DNA from: Branchiostoma floridae | Lineage: Eukaryota > Chordata > Leptocardii > Amphioxiformes > Branchiostomatidae | Length of the DNA stretch: 64,000 nt | Assembly: GCF_000003815.2 (NCBI RefSeq) | Contig: NC_049985.1 | Span: 3,298,967-3,362,966 of the forward strand | Direction of reading: 5' to 3' | Part shown: one piece after another, positions 10,001 to 18,507 of the stretch | Layout: each line of letters starts with the position of its first letter | How positions within the stretch are numbered: the first letter of the stretch is position 1 | Program-made: the position numbers and the translations under genes | The notes under the pieces: model-generated | The model's input: only the letters and a program-made list of their open reading frames with translations | What the model was told of the DNA's origin: nothing | Database searches by the model: none

Positions 10001-13000
10001 ATAACAACTTTAAAATGAATATGAAAAGCAGATTTGAATTTCAGTTGGCGTCTTACGTTTAACTTCAAACGAATGACATAAACCTTGCAATTTTCGTTCA
10101 GAAAAATCATGAGGTTGCTCAAGAAAAGTCTTGTTATGAAATGCCCTCGTTAATAGCAACAATTAAGACTGTGACTCCGACACATTCTACTACCACTACT
10201 GCCCACCTGTGCTCCTGCTCCCATCAGAATCTTAACGCAGCCCGGGTGTCCGCCCAGGCAGGCGTCGTGGAGCGGGGTAAACGAGTTAAGCGTGCGAGCG
10301 TTCACGTTCGCACCCTCCTGCACCAGCTTCTGCAGCAGGAGGACCTGTCCGCAGCACGCCGCGTCGTGGAGAGGGTACCGGTCCGCCCATGTCCCTGTCC
10401 GGAGGCACAAACCGATCTGACCAGTCTGACAAATGATTCCAGTATTTACCACACACACTGCACCAGCCATCGGCTTCCAACAGTACTGTCTCAAGTACAA
10501 CAGCTTCCAAAATATCTTAAGAAGACAAACTGTGCAGCCCTGTTTCTTGATTCTTGAGTTGAAGACAAGATTTTAAGACCTAACAGAGTACAGAACCTTG
10601 ATCTTAAAGAAGAAAGTACAGAAAACCTTCAGTGGCGCACAGAACGGTCTGAACCAGAGAAGTTGTGATGCAATGTTTATCTCTCCCATACTGGCAACTT
10701 CTTATCCTGTTTACGAGACAGAAATAGGATAGTGGTGATGCACAAACATCAAGAAGTCACAAGGTTTCCTCTATCTGATCATATGATGTAACTTTCCACA
10801 GCTGGCATGCTGCGTTAAACGTTTAGCCCAGATTTTGGACAAGGACAACTGTTATTTTTTTCTGTATTGCAATCGTTATTTTACCCTTCGTGTGGATTGT
10901 ATTTGCTTTGTTTCAGGTTTGTAGGTTATGCAGTACTTGTTTTGCTACGTTGTCTATGATTCGTTATGTAGAAGGCACGACACCAGCAATAGCTGCCTAT
11001 GTAAAGTAGTAATGTATCGTTGCAATGCTTATAAACTTAGTACTAAATCAAATCAAAACTATCTGTTGCAATCCTCACGATTGAGCTAAAGGATGGCTCG
11101 ACAGACAAAATCTATCTAATATATAACATATACATGTATGACTTTATATGTGTTTGTGTAGTTATATTCAATTAGTAATCAAAACTGCCAAAACAATTGA
11201 CACCAACAGTCAGAACTGTTGACATGGACGTCATGGGGAGAAGATATGACATTTTTAGTTTGGGCATTCCGACAACAAGGCCCCGAAGTCACATGACAAA
11301 ACACATCATCAGCAAGTTAAATACTAGTATTATCATCACCATACTCACATCTATTTCATGTCTTGACCATTGAATTACTTTTATCCAATATGTTAATTAT
11401 CAATATAGAGAAGAGAAACGATGAGTTTAAAGATGTCTAATAATACTGCATCAGTAATTTCCGAGGTATGCACACTTCAGATATCCAGATCTTTCTTTGG
11501 GCAAGTATATTGTTTTTACCATTACTCACACTATCCGCTTTAAGGTATGTTGCTATGTTGCTCCCTGTCTGGCGAGGATTAGACGTGTTTGTAAACAAAT
11601 AAGAAGTAAGAAGATACGTTAATATTATATGCTACAAAGAAAATTTACACTAACCCTCTTTTACGATGACCTCTCCCCATCCGTGGAATCCATAAATTAC
11701 CCGGAACATCGAACAAACTCCAAACTCAGGGGAAAACATGGAAAACTTTGGTGAGCTGAATCCGGAAACGTTGGAGCAAACCAAAAAGTCACCCCTTAGC
11801 AGCTTGATCGCTTGCAAAACCAAAATAGAACACCCGGTTACCCAAGGATGAATCTAATCTATTGTGCATATCCCATTAGGTTTTCCCTGGCATCTAAATA
11901 CAGGGCTCGAAATACCACCTGCATGTGCAGGTTAGTGCAGGTAAAACTAGAGCTTTGCAGGTATTTCTGGTGTCTACCTGCACCTAACCTGCACTGGTCC
12001 TTGTACTGGGTTTTATACATTAATGCCTTATCATGTAGGTGTAAATGGATTGTTATTAGCTACATTGACTGTTAGCAACTATAAGTTATAAAAAAAATAG
12101 CAATAGTACCTAATCAATTTTGGTATGATCCATACTTCCTAAAGTCAGAGTGGTGCAGGTAAAATTTGTCTGCTGCAGGTGATTTTCAATATTACCTGCA
12201 CTAGTGCAGGTACGCAGAAAAAAGTATGTCGAGCCCTGAAATAGATGATGCAACCATGTTTATACCAAGCTTTAATCTGTATAACCGTCATCACATAATA
12301 TCTATATCATGATTAAAAAAATAGTTGCATCAATTGACCACGACGTGGGATCTTATTGTCTTAATGCAACTGCCATGACGAAATGTTCAATCTTCCTAGT
12401 ACCCAGCCCTATATGTTGTGGTTTTAATAATATCTGAAATATCCAAATACTTGGCTAAAAGTAGCATTGACGTTGAATCATTAACCTTGGTCTTGGACAT
12501 ATAAACAGCTCTGCCCTAACATTCTATGAGGTCGCCCTGATTATATACAGTTTTTTTTTTTCATTTTTTCATCAGTGGACCCTTTGACAAAAAATGTGAT
12601 ATGAAGAAATCATGAAATTGTCAAAAGGATTTTACTATTAAAAGCTAACGGTAAGTTCTCATCTAAACATCGTGATATAGAGGTATACACGTTCTATAAA
12701 ACAGTCGCATTTAGTAGCAAATTGAGGTACACCAATTCAGCTTGTCAGTTCACGAATTTGTAGAACTGGAAAACATAATGAAAACGAAGCCTGAGGAGAA
12801 GGCTCTTAGTACATTCAGTTTTGTAGCGTGGACATCATGTTAACGTTTTCCTTCCTGCCTTCCTCTGCTTTTAAATGACAATGAAGTTTATTGCATATTT
12901 AAAATGTCAGCTTGCCATGCTCCCACATAAAATACCCGAAAACCAAGAGAATAAATTGGCGTGGCCTTCAGCTTCCAGAGTGCTCTTAAAATATGGAGAA

Positions 13001-15536
13001 TGACTTCCTAGTGACCGTAATTATATCCATCTGCTAGCATTACGTCATTTTCCAGCAACAAAGTCTAGTAGCCTGGTATCCAGCCGTNNNNNNNNNNNNN
13101 NNNNNNNNNNNNNNNNNNNNNNNNNNNNNNNNNNNNNNNNNNNNNNNNNNNNNNNNNNNNNNNNNNNNNNNNNNNNNNNNNNNNNNNGACTAGCGGGGCT
13201 AATAATGTTAAAACAGTATCAGATAACATATTATGACCTCTCTCTACTGCGTCACACTAGAGGGTGCAACGAAATGAAAACCAACACCAACCATTTAGCA
13301 AGATGTCGTCCCTTGCGTACAGGCTATATAAGTCATAGAACAGGGAGCAGTGGTAGAAAACACATTCCAGAATGACCCGCACTGCAACGTAAATTATCAG
13401 CAGAAACAACACAAAACCGAGAACCATGCTTATTCACTGGCACCTCACCCCATGTAGCTTATCTTTGGAAGCTATACTTAACTCTCTCTGTCGCCCTATT
13501 TGGTATATATATATAGACCCTGGTAGCCATACAAACCTCCCTGTGCATCATCATCACTTGGTTTGTCCCTGCCCTTGTCTGCAGTGTGCATCATGGACAT
13601 AACCGACCAGTAATGCAGAAGACACTTCGCAAACAACAGAAAGAAGACCTGAAAGATCACCATTCCTTCAAAACTCCTTAGCTCCATGGCTAAACAGAAA
13701 GCTCCACAGAAATGCGGCTTCATAATTAGACTTGCATAACCACTTCTGATGAATATATAATCTCAGCTTGCATACATTAAACCGGCGTTACAGACTCCAA
13801 AACAAACCACAACTTAATTAGACGAACCTATATCCAGGATAGTGTTCCTTTTCTGGCTGAGGCACTGGTCAGCGGCAAACATAACTGTGCAATGATGCAG
13901 CAGACAACGGATGAACACTCGAACAGAAGTGTACAACACGATGACTACACAAGCAAACAGACTCAGCTCCTGCATGACAGGAACTATTCGCCGACTAGAA
14001 TACCATGGAGAATATAACTTTGGATAGACCATCATTAAACAGAAGGGGACGAAGGACAGGGCAGACCGTTGTCCCAAAGAAATGAAATATGGAAATTTAT
14101 TACTCATTTGGAGCAGGATCACAGTTTTGCAATATGATAATACTGCACTTAAACATGACACGTATGATTGTGAAATTAAATATACAAAACAACCAGGGCA
14201 TAACATGGAACAGGCAACTTCATTTATCTTGTCCCTTACAAATATAGATCTAACATCGTCACAGCAAACCATGTGAAAAGAATGGGGGCACAGGTCAGGT
14301 GACCCACGCCCGCTGCAGTTGTATATTACAAACAAACCAATGTTGCCGTGCAGGAGGGCGTTAATCCGTTTGGCCTCCTTGCGGTTCTCCCTGACGACGT
14401 ACACGTACTGGAAGAGGCACAGGGACACTTTGATGAGCAAACGGAAGCACAGGAGCGCGGCCAGCACGATCAGGTTCACGGCGACGTCCCTCTCAAAGTC
14501 GTAGTCACGGCGAGACATGGTTGTTTAGAGACCGGCCGGGTACATGCAGACCCTTGCCAGCGTTGTACGTGTAGCAACATTTCAGAAATGCCTTCCTGGG
14601 TCGTACCAAATACGGGGGTATGACTGTGATCACAGCAGACAACGTTAGTTAGTATGCAATTACATGTATAGCTTTTGCGTGCTCTCAATGACACCCTGAG
14701 AACAACCCATTGGTGCATTCGTTATGTACCATTTGTATCTGTAATACAGGATTCGAACACAATAACATCAGTGTCACGGCAAATTGCCACAGGCATATCA
14801 GATCTGCTACGTTTGTGGAAGGTCACATTCACAAGTAAAATGAGCCTGATATTTTACACATTGCATGCACATATCATATGCAGTGTCATTCAATATGTTA
14901 CGACTGGCTCATGTCTTCATCATGCTAACGGTTACTAATGCTAACATCTTTTATGTGCTAACGTAGATAAGTCAATATCTTGTTTATCGTAGCATAAACA
15001 AATGAGCAATTATGACATGATTCATATGACCCTTCTACCACGTCTGATGCTTGTTACGAGTCAAGTCAGAGACAGCCCAGTGTTCCTATGTGGTCCTATG
15101 TTAGGGCTAGGGTTTGGGTATTTGAACATAAGGGTATCGGAACATGAATGCGTCGAAACATATTGTGGTGTGGTAATACAAGGGCGTAACCGTCTAATGG
15201 TCGTAAGAATAGAACGTGGCAGCTTGAATGATTTTAAGACCAAGGGAAAGTCCTCCACTCAATGGTTGACATACATCATCGTACAATAACGCAAAAAGAC
15301 CAACACCCACCGCCTACATCCTTGTGTATGTCCTTGTATATCTTCTTGGCCAGCCTCCTGTTCTCCCTGACCACATAGTAGTACTGGAACAGGCACAGGG
15401 AGACCTTGATCAGGATCCTGAAGCAGAACAGGGCCAGCAGCACGGTGGAGTAGTAGAAGAACAAGTCCCTGGCGACCTGTGGGTTAAACTGGCCCTCCCT
15501 GACCGACAGGCCTGCTCCAGGCCCAAACTTGACCAT
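6889..15536 (-). CDS. ASB5-like ankyrin repeat and SOCS-box gene (whole locus)
   Basis: The family acts as substrate adaptors of Cullin-5 E3 ubiquitin ligases: the SOCS box binds Elongin B/C and Cullin-5, and the ankyrin repeats bind substrate. The exon chain is: one of five first exons, then 9379-9566 or 10207-10394, then 8873-9023, 8407-8541, 7481-7672 and 6889-7025. Phases close exactly: first exon A with second exon 2A gives 984 nt, 327 aa, close to vertebrate ASB5 at about 330. The protein has an N-terminal hydrophobic segment followed by VVRENRKEAKRI, which aligns with the ASB5 N-terminus, then six ankyrin repeats and a C-terminal SOCS box (LCRLRIRHLL, LPPLLQDYV). ASB9 and ASB11 are the next nearest families. 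Alternative splicing is inferred from exon phases, not shown. Confidence 0.8.
7481..7672 (-). CDS. ASB5-like exon 5: ankyrin repeat
   Basis: 192 bp, phase 1 in and phase 1 out (acceptor ttttgtctag, donor gtgagt). It encodes ANVDATKNYETALHVAAKAG, SPEVVQVLLEYGANINAKD and the linker RPLDLTDPGSEVRKILTYRD, an ankyrin repeat followed by the segment that precedes the SOCS box in ASB5 and ASB11. Confidence 0.85.
8070..8170 (-). pseudogene. Relic copy 2 of ankyrin exon 4
   Basis: On the minus strand this intronic stretch reads SLVHVICRRKYAECLELVLRA, aligning with the real exon's LHVVCSRNYPECVELLLRA in the same frame. The 5' half is decayed and no GT follows at the donor position, so it is probably not spliced. 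Its flank (ctgatacgtgtc) also recurs beside the other copies, showing that a unit of about 165-180 bp was duplicated. Confidence 0.65.
8240..8350 (-). pseudogene. Relic copy 1 of ankyrin exon 4
   Basis: The minus strand reads LHVAWSRNHPECPELL, in register with the functional exon at 8407-8541. One extra base near the 3' end shifts the frame to a stop, and no intact donor is seen. It lies between relic copy 2 and the functional exon in the same orientation, with shared flanking sequence. Confidence 0.7.
8407..8541 (-). CDS. ASB5-like exon 4: ankyrin repeat
   Basis: 135 bp, phase 1 in and out (acceptor tgcattcag, donor gtaggt). It encodes the end of one repeat and the start of the next: RHEVVEVLIDAGADVETVD and GSPLHVVCSRNYPECVELLL. 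Because the exon is symmetric, loss or duplication would keep the frame, which fits the two relic copies in the adjacent intron. Confidence 0.85.
8636..8745 (-). repeat. Dispersed repeat with ctcgagttat core, intronic copy
   Basis: On the minus strand it contains a gtctgtc-type run, then ataactcgagaagcc and ggatggattctgat. The same arrangement recurs in the other orientation at 24580-24690. It lies in the intron between ankyrin exons 3 and 4. I cannot name the parent element. Confidence 0.4.
8873..9023 (-). CDS. ASB5-like exon 3: ankyrin repeats
   Basis: 151 bp, phase 0 in, phase 1 out (donor gtgcgt). The proposed acceptor is catgttaaag after a T-rich tract. It encodes LNPRTIDGDTPLTFACSRGS, VSCVKLLLNHGISPDPG and KSPLHEACFN. 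The phase 0 entry matches the phase 0 exit of both alternative second exons, so this is the common joining point. Confidence 0.8.
9379..9566 (-). CDS. ASB5-like alternative exon 2B: ankyrin repeats 1-2
   Basis: 188 bp, phase 1 in (acceptor ctttccttacag), phase 0 out (donor gtaaga). It encodes SYEESYLLHDAAANGQ, LIEQGANVNFRTPDWCMPLH and EACLGGHYRCAQALIKAGAK. It is paralogous to exon 2A at 10207-10394, with the same length and phases. Splicing 2A to 2B would break the frame, so a transcript can use only one of them. Confidence 0.8.
10207..10394 (-). CDS. ASB5-like alternative exon 2A: ankyrin repeats 1-2
   Basis: 188 bp, phase 1 in (acceptor tgtgcctccggacag), phase 0 out (donor gtgggc). It encodes TWADRYPLHDAACCGQ, LVQEGANVNARTLNSFTPLH and DACLGGHPGCVKILMGAGAQ. 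The opening TWADRYPLHDAA is close to the SWADRSPLHEAA found at this point in vertebrate ASB5. It lies upstream (5') of exon 2B. Confidence 0.8.
10395..13087. other. Intron of the ASB5-like gene, apart from one mobile element
   Basis: No further ankyrin-like or first-exon-like sequence was found on the minus strand here. It contains the inverted-repeat element at 11901-12238 and otherwise AT-rich sequence. An assembly gap of 100 N (13088-13187) follows and could hide another first exon. Confidence 0.5.
11896..12243. mobile_element. Inverted-repeat element ending in cagggctcga, 5-bp target duplication
   Basis: The left end cagggctcgaaatac at 11901 and the right end gtcgagccctg, finishing at 12238, are inverted copies. 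aaata lies immediately outside both ends (11896-11900 and 12239-12243). The 338-bp interior is rich in palindromic tgcaggta / tacctgca motifs. No transposase frame is present, so it is non-autonomous. The family is not identified. Confidence 0.65.
13088..13187. other. Assembly gap
   Basis: 100 N, a conventional placeholder for a gap of unknown length. It lies inside the ASB5-like locus between the second exons and the first-exon cluster. Confidence 0.95.
13292..13427 (-). CDS. ASB5-like candidate first exon E
   Basis: ATG at 13427 opens a 45-codon frame beginning with a hydrophobic segment (MVLGFVLFLLIIYVAVRVIL) followed by ECVFYHCSLFYDLYSLYARD. It ends with phase 1 donor AATG|GTTGGT. Resemblance to first exon C (VRV then C and HC at like spacing) and the shared phase support it. 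It is not clearly alignable to vertebrate ASB5, so confidence is moderate. Confidence 0.5.
13537..13723 (-). CDS. ASB5-like candidate first exon D
   Basis: Open from ATG at 13723 for 62 codons plus one base to donor GGAG|GTTTGT (phase 1). A Met-initiated hydrophobic run (MVIFQVFFLLFAKCLLHYWS) precedes a charged tail ending KPSDDDAQG. The start is uncertain: Met13 or Met21 would remove the upstream part. It is assigned by position, topology and phase only. Confidence 0.4.
13828..13975 (-). CDS. ASB5-like candidate first exon C
   Basis: ATG at 13975 starts MQELSLFACVVIVLYTSVRV, then FIRCLLHHCTVMFAADQ and QKRNTILDI, ending with phase 1 donor ATAG|GTTCGT. One transmembrane-like segment followed by a basic stretch is the layout of exons A and B. 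The frame reads on past the donor to a nearby stop. Confidence 0.5.
14338..14518 (-). CDS. ASB5-like first exon A
   Basis: ATG at 14518; 60 codons plus one base to donor ATTG|GTTTGT (phase 1). The hydrophobic stretch VNLIVLAALLCFRLLIKVSL continues as CLFQYVYVVRENRKEAKRIN. Vertebrate ASB5 has at its start a similar hydrophobic segment then GNRKEAARIAAEF, so this is a homologous first exon. Spliced to exon 2A it reads LLHGNIGTWADRYPLHDAA, the same join as in ASB5. Confidence 0.75.
15311..15536 (-). CDS. ASB5-like first exon B
   Basis: ATG at 15536; 75 codons plus one base to donor GGCG|GTGGGT (phase 1), the best donor of the five. A 20-residue lead is followed by FYYSTVLLALFCFRILIKVS and LCLFQYYYVVRENRRLAKKI. 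The core LCLFQY-YVVRENR is nearly identical to exon A, showing recent duplication. It is the most 5' of the cluster. Its own promoter is presumed but not identified. Confidence 0.75.
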
Positions 15537-16879
15537 GACTGCCCCCCTCCCAGCACCCTGACGTTAGACCAGAATGGGACTGTTAACGTTACTATAGTGG
15601 TCGAAACTCGACCATGGGCCCCTCTCCAAACAAACGCTCAGTGATGTTGTGTCAGGCAGAATGTTTTATGTACAGGACTATTATAATTTATATTACATTA
15701 TGGCTGTCGCAAGCGTTGTAACGACGTTTTTGAAATGGGCTGAACGTAAGGGACATTATGATTTCAATCGGCCCAAAATCTGTAAATGGCTAGAGGAGAT
15801 TAAAACACGTGTTCCTATGGGGCGCTATGGCCATCATAGAGGACGAAATGGTCAACATTTACTGTATGTCCGTCTCCAGCAGCAAAGTTCCGTCAAAGGA
15901 CGGAAGGACGGGCGCTGTCTAGAACCCTTTCATTGGCCAATCACAGATCTTACTCTCGCTCATTGTAACCTTTGACTTGCTTTGACATACCGAAAATGAG
16001 ACGACTGCTTCCGTTACTTTGATATCATAGAGTGCAAGAGGCGCCAAGGTTGTGGTTTTGGTGATTGTGGGTAGATGGCGTGCTTGAAGCGCCTTTATAT
16101 ATAAGCGCAATTACGAGGAGGCATGACCCTGATGCCGACGAAGAAATGGCAGAGTTTCCCCTTCCCATCAGGGCCATGCCTCCTCGTAATTTAGAGCTCG
16201 CAGACTCGTCGTCCGATCGATTTTCGCTACATGTGAGGGGGGTTTTACAAACACGGGACCCCCGTTTTATGTCCCCTCGGAAAGACGAGTGTATCCCCAT
16301 CAGAGATGACATTCCCACAGGATTTAAAGCTGCGTCTCCCAACTAGTTACAACTGAACTAGTTCGAACCAACTCAATTTTTAATCTGCTACCAGTTGGAT
16401 GTTAGGAACGTATCTTTATGTGGAAAATTAGGGTTTGGGAAAACGTAGATTAGGTTCGAGAATGAGTTTCCAGCGGCACTTGATTGAAACTGCAGACTCA
16501 ATTTTGTACCAGTAGTTGACATCGACGAATCACCGTCACGGTGGTTTTTAGTGTGAAGCATAGTTTAAGCGATGATTGAAATCAAAAGACACTGATGTGG
16601 AAATCAGAATCCAATTTGCATTTCACATTTGATTAATGATGGAATATCATATGTCTATACGGCCGCTGTGTCCCAGAAAACCAGGGCCTCGTTTTAAATG
16701 ATAGAAAATGGTTATAACGTTAATTGCTTCTTTGCTTTAGCTTTTTTTTGCTTTTGCTTTAGTTTAGATAACCTGGGTATTGTTAACGTCAGCTGTTTGT
16801 TTAATATACAATGTACTAGATATACTAAGAGCTATGATTTAATGATAATACATATACACATTGTTCATGTCGTTCTTTA
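15537..16879. other. Intergenic, 5' of the ASB5-like locus
   Basis: No firm gene. A frame on the + strand at 16146-16346 encodes 66 residues from an ATG (MAEFPLPIRAMPPRNLELAD...), but part of it is a sequence shared with an intron at 48715 and its start lies in a hairpin, so it is more likely repeat-derived than a gene. The 15649-15975 frame has no recognisable feature. Confidence 0.4.
16109..16191. repeat. Imperfect hairpin, 26-base arms
   Basis: aattacgaggaggcatgacc at 16109 continues to gatg at 16134 and pairs with 16166-16191 (catcagggccatgcctcctc then gtaatt) with one mismatch and a 31-base loop. No target duplication was recognised. It may be a small fold-back element or part of one. 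Confidence 0.6.
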
Positions 16880-18507
16880 TTGTTCATGAGAATCGCCTTT
16901 GCATAATACATCTCGACATGCGGGCATGATCCAAAGTGGGCAATAACAGGTACTACATGATAATGGGTAGAGCTACGTATATAACGTGATGCAATAGGAT
17001 ATATGGAATATCCCTGGTACGATAAAAAAGAAACCCTTCCTTTTGTTTGTTTTTCGCTCCACCTATTGATAAATGGTCTTTCTTGTTTTCATCCCATTTT
17101 GAATAGCTTTATTCGGAGTTGGAAACTTATAACTGTACTGCTACTACTACTACCACTACTCTAATTCTTTTTTTTCGCTCCAAATATTAATAAACGCCCT
17201 TTCATGTTTTCATCACTACAATAGTAACATCTTGAATAGCTTAATTCTGATTTCGGAGCATAAAAAATTGTTCTAGGCACAGAGGAAATAAGGCTGTGTA
17301 ATTTACAACACTACTGCTACTACCGCTGCCGGCTGCCACTACTACCCGTCAGACTAGGACATGGCAATGCTCACAATGATGGTAGGTCCGAAAGGCAGTT
17401 CAGCAAATGTGTTCAAATGCTCACCGAAACAATTCGATGTTCAGGAACAATATACAATAATATGCAACGTTGCTGATATTGAATTACTAAAGCTCTTGGG
17501 ATACATATTTAAAGCAGTTTCAAAAATTCCACCAAACAGTTCAAATGTTCAAGAAAACAGCTTAATGTTACAAAAATCTATAAGAGTATGTTTTGATATC
17601 ACTTCCACTAAAACTCTTGGAGAACATTTAAGATTTTATCATTATCATCATTAAGATTCACTACAATACAGCTTAATGACATAGAACTTTGCATCACAAG
17701 TCTTTGCCGCAACAACATTATATGTCTTTAAGGAACGAACAGACGTGAATCTTTCTACAAAAATTAAGTTGGTAACAAAATAGCTTATGGTAATCTCCGC
17801 TAATAGGCACATAATGGGGGCATCATTCGCAATTCTAACAAAAAATCTTCTAACATGGCCTAAGACCATAGGCCCTAGCCCTACATTTTCCGCAGAATAC
17901 ATAAAAATGCATACATGTATATCAATAGTATTGTACATAATGTATTGTGCTCTGTTAATATAATGTAATGACTTATGAAGATAAGTGAAGTGTATCTGTA
18001 CACAGACACTATTGTGAAATAAAAACGTGTCTCAGCAGTCCAATATTGTTTCAAGTGAATTACACCATGTCTTGATTTTTTGTGTGGACGGGTCAGGGCC
18101 TTTACTGAGCAAACAAGACCAAACAGTTCCATATCGTCTCTAATGGAACACATCATTTCTTAGATAGGTGGATACAGGGACTGCTCAGGATCTAGTACAA
18201 TAAACCCATCAATACTGCTATTTACTGAAAATAATCATTGGATCACTGTTCTTGCTTCAACAGCTTGTTATTCCAGTAGAGAATGTTTGGTGTTGTTTTC
18301 CATGACGTACAAAGTACGTTGGGACCCGAAATTTCGTTTCTGTGTTGCTAGTTTTTTTTTACAATTTTGTGACGTTTTTTACAATGTCAATTCATAACTC
18401 TATACAGGCAGTAAACATTAACATACACTTCTGGAGACCCTCTTTGCCATTCAGTTTGTTGTTAATGGCACCTGACATTTGACCGACGAAACGCAGGTTA
18501 TTGTTTG

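Noticed and set aside
10141-10557. Plus-strand 138-codon frame
   Set aside because: Antisense shadow of ankyrin exon 2A.
13814-14518. A single 234-codon minus-strand gene
   Set aside because: The frame happens to run through first exons A and C and the sequence between. ASB5 similarity ends at a phase 1 donor at 14338, which is better explained by splicing.
15649-15975. Plus-strand 108-codon frame
   Set aside because: No domain, signal or splice support; upstream of the ASB5-like locus on the opposite strand.
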